Shown piece after piece: positions 14,301 through 23,130 of a stretch of 64,000 bases of DNA; the stretch's first letter is position 1; the number at the start of each line of letters is the position of its first letter. The position numbers and the translations under genes are program-made. Source of the stretch: Nematostella vectensis (Eukaryota; Cnidaria; Anthozoa; Actiniaria; Edwardsiidae); the NCBI RefSeq assembly GCF_932526225.1, contig NC_064040.1, positions 8,157,181-8,221,180 on the forward strand, read 5' to 3'. Under the pieces are notes generated by a model. The model was given only the letters and a program-made list of their open reading frames with translations, was not told the origin of the DNA and ran no database searches.

Positions 14301-16333
14301 ATACAGGTATCCATGCAATCTTTGGCACTGCAGAACTTGAGGAATTCCCAGCTACAGTCAAAACAAGAACTTACCAAGATAAACAGTTCAGTAAAGGAAT
14401 CCTTCCATGAGATGCACACCGATTTTCAAGGGCTAAACGCAAGCTGTAGTTTACTTGGCACAACAGTAAGGAGAATTGGGCACTCTATCACTACAAAGGT
14501 AATGGCACTTCAACAACATAAAGTTTGAGTGCCGATCACCTACTTCATTGTTAATACAACGATCTCTTTTTTCCATGATCAAAGTCTCTTTATGAACGAT
14601 ATTTGATTGCAAGGATATCAGTTACTCGCTTTAAAATACCGATGGAAATGGATCCGTTTAGTGAATTGGTAATTAAAAGAATCAGGTGTGAGCGTTAGCA
14701 AAATGGTCCAAAGTGGCGTGTGCAAATTGTCAACTCAAATTTGTTTACTCAGTAGATAGACGTCAAAGTGTGGTTGCGCTTTGTTGGTGTGCGACGCAAG
14801 CTTACCATGACAGTCTGTTGGCCAATGAGGGCGCGATAAAAGCACTTTGATTGACATTGTAAAATACTGTTTACAAACTGTAGTCTGATTGTCTAGCTTC
14901 GTTTGATCTTTTGGTAGGGAAAGCGCGCAAGGCACATTAAAAGCAAAAACTAGTTTATAATACCTATTTTACCATATCCAGGTTAACAACACAGCAAGGA
15001 AGTGTAGTGATTCAACTAAAAATCTATACGAGACCATCTCAAATTTGAATGGAACCTTAACACTAAGGGTAAGCAGCAGTTAAACAGATTTATATTTTGC
15101 GCTTTTTTCGTGTCCGTCATGCTATAATGTCAAATGTGAGGTATATATAAGGTTCATAAGGTGCTAAACCTTCCTCTTGCCATCTAGATTAATAATATCA
15201 GCAAATTACAAGGACCACCTGGTCCCCCCGGATCCAGAGGCCCCCCTGGCATTACAGAGCGTGCAAACTCCAGCATACCGTGCAAATACATGAGTAACTC
15301 TATAAAGGTCAATGCAGGGATGAATACTGATGTCGTGGCCATAGAAAAAGTGGCGGTAAGTGTTCAAAATTATTAACCCCCGTGCAAACTGCGCCAGCAC
15401 CTGCCAGCATTGCTGGCGAATTCTTGCTCGACTGACCCCAAGACAAAGGAAATGTCAGAAAGTCCATTTCCCATTTTGACATTTCTTTGTCAGTCAAGCG
15501 AAAATTCGGCAGCAGTGCTGGCAGGTGCTGGCGCAGTTTGCACGCGGCTTTATCAGAGCAGGCCTCGAAATATTGGTGGAAGGGGCACAATACAAAACAT
15601 TAAACAAATATTACAAATATACAGCCACGCCCCTTCTGGTCATTTCCTTATAGTTTTTTTTTCAATATTGGGGGCGGGGGGGGGGGGGGGGGGGGCACAA
15701 TAGTTTTTAAAAACATTGTGGTGGGGGGAGGGGGGGGGGGAGGCACATGCCCCCAGTGCCGTACCTGCTGCTACGGCCCTGCAGAGAACGATTTTTTCAA
15801 CTCGACTTTAACATAATTTACGATAAATTTAATAATACAAAATATGGTGTTAAATAGAGTGGAAGGGGTACCGAATCCCTTTAAACCATTCATTTGAATA
15901 GTTGTGTGCCATGCACTATGGAGACGAGGGTCCAAAACAAACAAGGACGATCGTTGCCATAGCGACAAGGTGGTTGAAGATAGACTTGTAATAGGGGACG
16001 AACCTCTCACACGAAAAAATATATTAACCCTCCGACGGTTCTCCATGAGTTATAAAGTAATTTTGGCATTTTATTGACTTTATATACGCGAAGGTGGTGT
16101 GGATTGAAGTAAACTGAAAGTTATCTTACTATTAAAAACAGAGTAACAAGAAAATCGTATCGCCCTACTGCACAAGTGACATAGCCCGCGTTATCACCCT
16201 CAGTGAAATATCAATACCTAACAGTCGGGTATTCAAGTGTGACTGCGTGGGAAAGGCCCCAAATGCACCGACCTCCGCCTTACTGATGACATGCTACATA
16301 CATTACTACGAGTGCCCACTGGTGATCACGTGA
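1720..16333 (+). CDS. Type II membrane protein: coiled coil, short collagen stretch, Cys-rich end
   Basis: I assemble 16 exons: 1720-2092, 8187-8302, 8921-9010, 9376-9480, 9717-9836, 10349-10453, 11993-12112, 12316-12405, 12552-12638, 12982-13086, 13531-13620, 14008-14094, 14307-14498, 14982-15068, 15188-15355, 16142-16333. All have AG/GT borders and matching phase, giving about 708 residues. Residues 1-87 look cytoplasmic, with an NPTY motif at 28-31 and a basic stretch at 79-86. One membrane span lies near 88-110. Next comes a long coiled-coil-like stalk rich in Asn-X-Ser/Thr sites, then four collagen triplets (GPPGPPGSRGPPG), then an end domain with six cysteines. The plan resembles class A scavenger receptors, collectin-12 and gliomedin, but the end domain matches no family I recognise. 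All internal exons after exon 2 are phase 0-0. The first ATG follows no longer frame. Ligand and function are unknown. Confidence 0.85.
3460..3855. repeat. Direct duplication, copy 1
   Basis: About 400 bp here recur in the same orientation near 5870-6295, with scattered substitutions and small indels. Shared landmarks are 'acaacgctttt', 'ggctatactgtcat'-like sequence, 'cgtacgtgcgtat' and a long shared block starting 'gagacttgaagagaaaaaaa'. Both copies lie in intron 1 of the receptor gene. Neither copy shows a gene. Confidence 0.8.
3905..4270 (+). mobile_element. tRNA-derived SINE
   Basis: The head carries a Pol III B box (GGTTCGAATCC near 3952-3962) and an A-box-like stretch (tagtgtgttagcacg). 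They are spaced as in a tRNA gene, but the acceptor stem does not pair. A non-tRNA body follows. This is the layout of a tRNA-derived SINE. The 3' limit is a guess, because no clear tail or target duplication is visible. It sits in intron 1 of the receptor gene. Confidence 0.6.
5342..5651. mobile_element. Palindromic MITE-like element
   Basis: The two ends are imperfect inverted repeats of roughly 100-130 bp. The left end starts TTACTGTCGAATC and includes TTGTATCGCGAC. The right end, read on the opposite strand, starts TTACTGTCGAATC and includes the same block. The interior has no coding capacity; overlapping frames on both strands are by-products of the palindrome. Non-autonomous foldback or MITE-type DNA transposon, family unknown. 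Confidence 0.65.
5870..6295. repeat. Direct duplication, copy 2
   Basis: Second copy of the repeat at 3460-3855, same orientation. It differs by small insertions (for example 'gcgactttgaata' near 6181) and substitutions. No coding sequence recognised. Confidence 0.8.
6985..7184. other. Assembly gap (200 N)
   Basis: Two hundred unknown bases lie in intron 1 of the receptor gene. Exons 1 and 2 join in phase across this intron, so no missing exon is required, but one that keeps phase cannot be excluded. Confidence 0.95.
8350..8404. repeat. Poly-C tract followed by (AC)n
   Basis: About 36 consecutive C residues run into an AC dinucleotide tract and an A-rich stretch, 48 bp downstream of exon 2 of the receptor gene. 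It could form G-quadruplex structure on the other strand. Several other long G or C runs occur in the window. Confidence 0.95.
11139..11297. mobile_element. Harbinger-like MITE, copy 1
   Basis: A short palindromic element flanked by TTA on both sides, with inverted ends of type AGCCYCGTGCAAACTGC and an internal palindrome around 'tgacatttcctttgtc'. Three more copies occur at 15376, 45527 and 54430. TTA target duplications with short inverted ends fit PIF/Harbinger non-autonomous elements (inference). This copy lacks part of the left 'gcgccagcacctgcca' segment. It lies in intron 6 of the receptor gene. Confidence 0.75.
13656..13799. mobile_element. CAGGGCCGTAGC MITE, copy 1
   Basis: Its ends are inverted repeats, CAGGGCCGTAGCAGG on the left and GCCTGCTACGGCACTG on the right. 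The middle encodes nothing. It lies in intron 11 of the receptor gene, 36 bp past exon 11. Flanking 5-mers (attaa / aatta) are not an exact duplication here, unlike in the other two copies. Confidence 0.7.
15376..15549. mobile_element. Harbinger-like MITE, copy 2
   Basis: Same family as the element at 11139, with the fuller ends 'gtgcaaactgcgccagcacc' and TTA on both flanks. It begins 20 bp after the donor of receptor exon 15 and ends 9 bp before another MITE (15559-15781). The last intron is therefore largely stacked small transposons. Confidence 0.8.
15559..15781. mobile_element. CAGGGCCGTAGC MITE, copy 2
   Basis: Its inverted ends (CAGGCCTCG... and ...CTACGGCCCTG) are flanked by a 5-bp direct repeat, CAGAG. 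The interior has two G-rich runs and the segment 'ccacgccccttctggtcatt', shared with the copy at 19936. Five-base duplications and CAGGG ends suggest a hAT-type relative (inference). Confidence 0.8.
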
Positions 16334-16607
16334 ATGGAAAGAACCAATCAGCGATCTTGTGTGTTTAGATCAGCGGATAGACGTGTATATTGTAGGAATT
16401 ATCTATAGGTTTCATCCTTTCCACCTTGTAAAAAATATATGATTGATGTTGAAAGAAAGCTGTTTTTCGAGATGGAAAGAGATAGGTAATAGTTAGCGTT
16501 ACGTGCAAATAGCGACAGCACTGATAAGGAAAACAGACTAAAGCTCGGCTCAGCAATGCTGGACTGTTTATACACGTTGGAGGTAGTTCTTTTTATTGAA
16601 TTTGGTA

Positions 16608-16613
16608 AATAAA
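16608..16613 (+). promoter_or_regulatory. Poly(A) signal, receptor gene
   Basis: A canonical AATAAA hexamer lies about 275 bp after the stop codon of the receptor-like gene, with a T-rich stretch downstream. Position and strand fit its 3' end. Confidence 0.5.
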
Positions 16614-18335
16614 GTATTGAATTTTGATTTTAGATGGCTATTTCGAGATTTAAGCTCATTATGTGCCCTCCAATATGAAATGAAAACAACAGCAAAGGTC
16701 TGGCTGACAAGGGCGCTTTAAATGTGAGACTTTTACTAATGTATTTTGAATATCGTCCTATAGATTTGTGGTATTTTAAACTGTTAGAAGGGGGTCATAG
16801 GTATATTTATTTAGTTTTATATTTTAAAAATAAATCTTTGTAAACATTGGAATTAACTAAAAAAACACTGATTTATTCAGCGAGGGGGAAAATATTATAT
16901 ATTTCTGGGAAATACAAAGTAGTTCTCAACAGAAAAGAAAGTATTAATCATTTATCGTTTTCTTATTTCTGATTATAGATATTATTATTATTGTACATAA
17001 GTTACGGACAAGAAATGTTTTTCTTTTTCTTTAAATAAAATAAAATAAATGTCAACATCCTTATCAAAGCAACAAATTTTATTGTATAACGGGGTAAAAC
17101 AATGTGATCTCGTGTTAGAAGGGGTGAGCTAGGTCAAACTGTATAGCGGAAGGTCTCAAGACGAACGGCTGGTTGCTGGTTCACAGTATTAGCGTTTATT
17201 GTAAGGACAAGCTCTTCTTAGCGAGCAGGGAGGTATTCAAGCTCGTTATAGGAGGTAACGATCAGACGATTCTCAGAAGGCGAGGCTGATAGAAGGGAAT
17301 CCTTACTAGACCTCTTCCTTGACTAGGGATTGTCTTCACGAAGCCAACAGAACTTACTCGATAGCCTCCACAGCAAGCTGTCGTTATTACAAGTACAATA
17401 TGTTTTACAGTAAACCACTATTAATACTGACTAATTGATAATTCTGCGATAACTGGTTTGACAGCTCTAAAAAAGGTGATGCAAGAATTACAAATGAATG
17501 TTGATCTAAGGGAACAGAACAATTTTACAATTGAGGATAACTATAGTAAGAATCGATCGATGATAGAATAACAATCAATTGACTGAAATAACTATCAGAT
17601 AAGATAATATAGAATAATGAGGCTGAGGGAAACCGGCGTAACAACCTTCATTAGGAGAAGACAGAATTGTCGAGACCTTGGTGAATTTTGGTGATTCCAA
17701 ATTATGTTTTACATATTCATATGTACACTGACTTGTGCACATGTTAGGTTATACGCACGCAATTACTCGTTAGTTTTCACGAAAGTGAGAAAGTTCGTCA
17801 AGTCGTGGCCACCATCTCTGTTTGCCCTTTCATTAACGGTAAAGCAAACGCGTCCATTCAGCGGCCACCTCGCTTAGTTCCAGATCATTGTTTGGCTGCC
17901 TCCATCAAGCGGTCAACCCCTTTTAATAAGTAGCCACAGGGAACTGAGAGAAAGAGGAACATAATTTTGTCCTTTCTTTCTCTCTAATTTGATGCGCGAC
18001 CAGAGCAAAGAAAGACGTCGAAAGACGGCGACCGCGACCCGTACCGTATCGTCTTATGATGTGCAAAAAAAATTTAGGAAAAATCCAGCAAAAATCGAGG
18101 CTAATTATGTTATGACTGATCGCCACTTTTCAATTATTATACATGACCTCAATATTGTCTATTTTTTATGTGAATACAAGGTAAGAATACAGATTTGTGT
18201 GGTGGGGCATGTGCAAACCCATCTAAACAAAAAAAAAACAGATAAGCAAAAAACATGCTTTGGCAAACGTTCGAGCCTTCACAACTGGACAGTTGTTACT
18301 CATAAACGGCGTTTAGATTTTAAGCATGGAATAAT
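16614..18335. other. Intergenic, no gene seen
   Basis: AT-rich DNA between the receptor gene and the minus-strand P450. No supported ORF, RNA gene or clear transposon end. A frame that opens near 17989 on the plus strand runs into the antisense of the P450 and is its shadow. Confidence 0.5.
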
Positions 18336-19817
18336 TCATTTCCGCGGCATTGCACGGAACTTGAAGGGCTTGGGAGCTCGAGTGATGTTGCCAGAAGCCT
18401 CCCCAACCGACGGCGGTCCTTGTCCAGGAAGGGTCTCTAGAGTAAACTGCTGCAACAAACGCGTCATGACCAGGAACAACTCGATCTTGGCCAGGGACTC
18501 GCCCACACATACCCTCCGTCCCGCCGAGAAGGGCAGATAGCTACGCTGACCAGGAACTTCAAACTTGCCATCTTCATTGATGAATCTGTCCGGGTCAAAC
18601 TTGTCCGGGTTAGGCCACTCCCTCGGGTCGTGATGGATGGCCCACAAGTTCATCACAATGATGGTATCCTTGGGAATGTTGTATCCCATTAGTGGGACGT
18701 TATTAGTCGTAGCCTTGTGGGGTACCCCCATTGGCAAAACAGTGGCGATCCTCAGTACCTCTGCGATTGTGGCTTCCATATAAGGCAAATTAGGCTTGTC
18801 GGCAAGTACTGGCCAGCGGCTGCCAATGACGTCATCAATGTCGGTTTGAAGGCGTGTTTGGACTAGTGGGTAGTTAATGAGGTAGGCGGCGAGCCAAGAA
18901 AGTGTTGTGCTTGTTGTCTCTAGGCCTCCGACATAAACATCGGTCATGAGCATAGTGATGTGGTCATCCGTAACTTCGCCTATTGCTTTCTTGTCTTCTC
19001 GCTCTACTTCGAGCTTGGCTTTAAGGAACGCGTCGGTCAAATCTCTGATGCAGTCTTCGGAGAAGGTGCTTTTGTGTTCTAAGAAGAATTTATCGAGCAA
19101 TCTGTCACGGGGCTCAACTACGTTCTTGTAAAAGCGAGACTCACTGATGGGAAGATGATAAAGAAATGGAAACTTATCCAAGATGGATCCGGATACAGGA
19201 ACTTGTGAACCGATACGGATGAACTCGAGAGTTGTGAGAAAATCTGGATCATCGGGTTCGTAAGATTTCCCTAGAAGAAATGAGGAAATGATATTTGTTA
19301 TCAGCAAGAGAAACACGTCCTTCGAATGAATTGCTGCCCCGATATCCTCCATGAGCTTGCCTTCGAGTTTAGACACTTCCCATGCAATGTTTTCTTCCAA
19401 TTTTGGAAAATACATCCTTAAGCCCAAGTGCACGATTTTCCTTCTCCAAACTAGATGGCGCGAGTAATCACCCAATACAATATCCTTTGCACCTCGTGAG
19501 AGCAAATTGAAAGTGAACGTCTGCGGCCTTCCCGCCAAGTCGTTCATTCGTTTCCCCATCAATACCTCTCTTGCACCAGCTCCAGATGAAACGAACACAA
19601 ATCTGTCGTTGAAGATTTTCAGCATGAAAATATCACCATACGTCTTGGCAAGTTTTGCTGCGGCAATATGAGAATCTGAGCCCGTGATGCTGAGAAGGTT
19701 GTTGATGATGGGCAGCGGTATAGGTCCCGGTGGAAGATTGGCAGGTGATGTGACGTAATCGTATAAGTAGTATAGTAGGGTAAGAGTGGCGACAAGAAGC
19801 AACCCCTCCACCAACAT
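18336..19817 (-). CDS. Cytochrome P450 (copy A)
   Basis: A 493-residue, uninterrupted coding region for a microsomal P450 monooxygenase of the CYP2-like clan type (family assignment inferred). An N-terminal hydrophobic anchor is followed by the proline hinge (PPGPIPLP near 29-36). The I-helix oxygen-activation motif reads GGLETTSTT, the K-helix EVLR, and the PERF-type motif DPDRF. The heme loop FSAGRRVCVG has its ligand Cys at 437. Length is normal and no break is visible. Just before the ATG, minus-strand sequence 'ttttttag' resembles a 3' splice site, suggesting a 5' UTR intron. About 30 residues differ from the copy at 33340-34824, mostly in the first 300 residues. Substrate unknown. Confidence 0.95.
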   Translation of the reverse strand: MLVEGLLLVATLTLLYYLYDYVTSPANLPPGPIPLPIINNLLSITGSDSHIAAAKLAKTYGDIFMLKIFNDRFVFVSSGAGAREVLMGKRMNDLAGRPQTFTFNLLSRGAKDIVLGDYSRHLVWRRKIVHLGLRMYFPKLEENIAWEVSKLEGKLMEDIGAAIHSKDVFLLLITNIISSFLLGKSYEPDDPDFLTTLEFIRIGSQVPVSGSILDKFPFLYHLPISESRFYKNVVEPRDRLLDKFFLEHKSTFSEDCIRDLTDAFLKAKLEVEREDKKAIGEVTDDHITMLMTDVYVGGLETTSTTLSWLAAYLINYPLVQTRLQTDIDDVIGSRWPVLADKPNLPYMEATIAEVLRIATVLPMGVPHKATTNNVPLMGYNIPKDTIIVMNLWAIHHDPREWPNPDKFDPDRFINEDGKFEVPGQRSYLPFSAGRRVCVGESLAKIELFLVMTRLLQQFTLETLPGQGPPSVGEASGNITRAPKPFKFRAMPRK

Positions 19818-19935
19818 GTTGATGAGCGTTCTAAAAAAGAAATCAATTTTGTGTTTAATTCTTGGGTAAAATCAAATTAAAGTGTTAGATACGTCAGCTA
19901 TAAAACTTAATTTTACTCTTCTATGTTTGGTAATG

Positions 19936-20105
19936 CAGGGCCGTAGCGGGCCTATATTGGGGGGGGGGGGGCACAATGGCACAATACAGAAACATTAAGA
20001 AACTATTGGGGGGCACAGCCACGCCCCTACTGGTCATTTCCTTATATTTTTTGTAAATATTGGGGGGCACATGCTCCCAGTGCCCCACCCCCTGCTATGG
20101 CCCTG
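19936..20105. mobile_element. CAGGGCCGTAGC MITE, copy 3, with empty-site proof
   Basis: The inverted ends CAGGGCCGTAGCGGG / CTATGGCCCTG are flanked by the 5-bp duplication TAATG. The upstream region of the other P450 (read on the minus strand, near 33200-33240) has the same flanks joined with a single TGATG and no insert. The insertion is therefore younger than the P450 duplication. The interior is non-coding, with a G run. Confidence 0.85.
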
Positions 20106-21666
20106 TAATGGTAACAAACATAACAATTTTTGTAGCTTCTTCTCTAGTGTACGGTTATTAGTGTACTTGGGTACCAGAGGCTCCGAGCTTCGCGGCGAGA
20201 ACGACGTTTCTACTTCAAGAAATTATTTTGGGCGCCGAATCTTATAAAAAATCATGGTTTTCTACGTTGCTGACGAAAGTGAAACACACCAAGTCTATAT
20301 TCGTGAATGTAAAAGCGAATGTGAAGTGCCTTACACTCGCCGGGAAATTCTTCACGTCGAAATCAAATCGACAATTAGAGTGCTTGCAATAAAAGCGTGA
20401 AACACTAAATAATATTTAGTACTAGAAGTTCTCGTGGAGAAGTGTAGTGCCCGAGCACATAGATTGGTTGGTCATTCAATTGCAAGGGTTAAATCAATAT
20501 TCTTGATTTGTTTGGGGCTGTTCGCACAAATTCCATAAGCCAGATTTATGCAAGACCCAAATTTCTTTGCAGCCACTTTCTTGGCTGATCACTAACTCTT
20601 TGTTTCATGGTTTCTCAGTTTGTTTTATAAGAGAAATAGAACAAAAACAAATTACTCAGTCTTATTTTATTAAACAATAGAAATTATTTAATGTCTAGAA
20701 AAGGAAAGGTGAAGTCTGATAACCATAACAAACAATCTGATTAGCTGTGGAGGGGATGTGCAGTCATAGATATTATGGAAAGTAAGTATATTTTGAAATA
20801 AGACTGCTTTTCGGTGGTTGAGTGGGAGGGGCACAACCCGTGTGTCCACCCCGAGCTGCATGCCTGTACATACCCAGTAAGCTATTTGGGTCTAAGTGGT
20901 GGCCATGATAATAGCTACTGAAAAGATTACTGCTCATGTATTAACATATAGTGAACTATACAGAATTTATGATCTCCTGGTTATCCCTAACAATAGCTTC
21001 TGCATGTAAGTACACTGCAGTATTCACTGGGGTCCACTGATTTCTAAAGAATCTCTGTGTCTCCTCCGTGGCTGTGCTTGCCTTGGTTTAAAATAATATA
21101 GCAATCCCTTTTGTTTTATTTCTTGGCCAATGATTTGCAATTATAGTAGTTCTGGACTGGACATTGCTGTGAAAAAAAAAATCAAAATATAAAATACTGC
21201 AAACCCAGTATCGAATAAAAAAAGCAATTTTATGTCTGATATTAGAAGGGCCGAGAGAGCCGAGAAGCAGGTCAGTGAAATGAGATTATTCGGATTGAAT
21301 TAACATTTCCCTTTATATACAAGTCTCATCAAATAACACAGATCTACTGAATACTTATTATTTACCCGTCATTTTAGGAATTTGGTTGGTTTGTCTTTCC
21401 TTCATAAAGTTATTTCGCTCAGTTGCATTTATAAACAAAGCCTGACATTACAATCGTCAGGCAATGGGATTTGGGCTGTTTGAATACCTTTCGCTTTGCC
21501 CTAGTTTGATTATCCGAGTTCTTTTATCATCAAATAACAAACTACGAAAGCCATGATAAGCAAACCTAGTAAAACATCCGATCATAAGTCGTCATACTTA
21601 CCAAATAATTCTTTGATTTCGCCATCGTATTCGCGGTATAAATCAAAGAAGGAGTTTTAACATTAC
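20106..21666. other. P450 upstream region and intergenic DNA
   Basis: The first ~60 bp (to about 20165) match the upstream flank of the other P450 and mark the end of the inverted duplication. The rest is AT-rich with no supported gene, RNA or transposon end. Confidence 0.45.
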
Positions 21667-21775
21667 CGTAAACACAGGGCAAGTGCGAAAAATCATGGCC
21701 GCTTTTTATCGTGGACTGCCAAAGGTAGCCCAAATCTTGGTACAGACGCCGCCCAGATCGAATCTGGAAAGGCAA
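21667..21775 (-). CDS. Candidate first coding exon (doubtful)
   Basis: On the minus strand an ATG at 21775 opens 36 codons (beginning MPFQIRSGRRLYQDLGYL). They end at a good donor, GTAATG, at 21666-21661. A YY1-type element (GCCGCCATCTTG on this strand) lies about 60 bp upstream, as in many housekeeping promoters. I could not identify a following exon or a family, so this is only a plausible gene start. Confidence 0.25.
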
Positions 21776-21830
21776 CGCATAGACTACTAATTGCGCATCG
21801 GGGGACTAGGGGGACGGGAGATTCCGTTGC

Positions 21831-21845
21831 CAAGATGGCGGCGGC
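21831..21845 (-). promoter_or_regulatory. YY1-type promoter element
   Basis: CAAGATGGCGGCGGC on the plus strand is GCCGCCGCCATCTTG on the minus strand, a match to the YY1 site often found at metazoan transcription starts. It supports a minus-strand start feeding the ATG at 21775. Confidence 0.35.
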
Positions 21846-21933
21846 TTGTTCTACAGGAAACCCAAATCGACACGATGAACAAAATTAGTGTTGCTATTTT
21901 GTAGAATTTAGTACTATTCAGTGAATTTAGTAA

Positions 21934-22037
21934 AAAATAGCTGAAGCGTGAAGGCGGTGTAGATTTCAACAATTCATCATACATTTTCGTTCACTGAGAG
22001 CTTGAAATCTACACCGCCTTCACGCTTCAACTATTTT
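21934..22037. repeat. Long near-perfect hairpin
   Basis: Arms of about 36 nt (21934-21969 and 22002-22037) pair with one internal mismatch around a loop of about 32 nt. The arm contains GAAGCGTGAAGGCGGTGTAG. It could be a short MITE or a small-RNA precursor; the sequence cannot decide. Confidence 0.75.
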
Positions 22038-22129
22038 CCCTAAAGTAATATATAGATTTAGGCGGAGCTCCAAACGACGAAATCTTTACTTACTTTCGCT
22101 TGACAATATACGAAATATTAACAATTATT

Positions 22130-23130
22130 ATATTTCTGTTTTGACGACGTCAACGATTTCACGATCACGCGACCAACTTGTTATACCCCCTTTCCCCCAC
22201 CTTTGATATCTACATGACACATAACAAGTTTAGTTGTAATACGATGTTTCGGCGTCAGGGTAGTTTTACTTTATTGACGTCACCAATGAAGTCACGTGAT
22301 CATCTCATTGCATCCTACTTAAAACATATCTCACACCTACCGAGTTTTGTTGTCATACGATGTTTGTTTAATGAAATATATATTCTTTGTTTTGATTGCG
22401 TCATCATATTTTTGCTTCTAGTGACGTCATTGATGACGTCTCAATCACGTGACTATATTGGTGCACTCCCCCCTTGACACCTCCATGACACATACCAAGA
22501 TTTGTTGTTATATGATGTTTCGTTTATGAGATATGGATAATTTTGTTCTTAATGAAATCGGAATAGTTTTGCTTTTAGTGACGTCACAAATCACGTGACC
22601 ATATTTTTGCACCTCCTTGACACAAACATCACACCTGCCAAGTTTGGTTGTGAAACAATGTTTCTTTCACGAGATATGAATGTTTTTGCTTGCCATATTG
22701 TTGCACCCCCCTTGACATCTACATTGAATTGTTTTTTATTTTGATGACGTCAGCATATTTTGCTTTTAGTGACGTCATTAGTGACGTCACAATCACTTGA
22801 CCATATTGGAGCCCTACCCTTGACACAAACATGACACCCACCGAGTTTGGTTGTGAAAAAAAGTTTTTTTCAGGAGATATCAATCTTTTTGCTTTTAATC
22901 ACGATTTTTTCTTTAAGTGACGTCATCGATGACGTCACACAACACGTGACCATATTGTTGCACCGAGTTTGGTTGCCATATGATATTTCCTTCGTGAAAT
23001 ATTTTATTTTTCTTTTTGATGACGTCAGCATATTTTTGCTTCTAGTAACGTCATCGATGACGTCACAAATCACGTGACCACAGTTTTGCACCTCCCTTGA
23101 CACATACATGACACCTGCCAAGTTTGGTTG
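22130..23130. repeat. Degenerate satellite rich in TGACGTCA
   Basis: Diverged units of very roughly 150-240 bp repeat in tandem. Each has one or two CRE palindromes (TGACGTCA), then AATCACGTGACC (with an E-box CACGTG), then 'ttgacac..acatgacac' and 'agtttggttgt'. I count about ten TGACGTCA or one-off sites. No coding capacity. Probably part of a larger, decayed transposon or satellite. Confidence 0.75.

Noticed and set aside
17989..18540. 183-codon plus-strand frame
   Set aside because: Its second half is the antisense of the P450 C-terminus; the first half has no motif.
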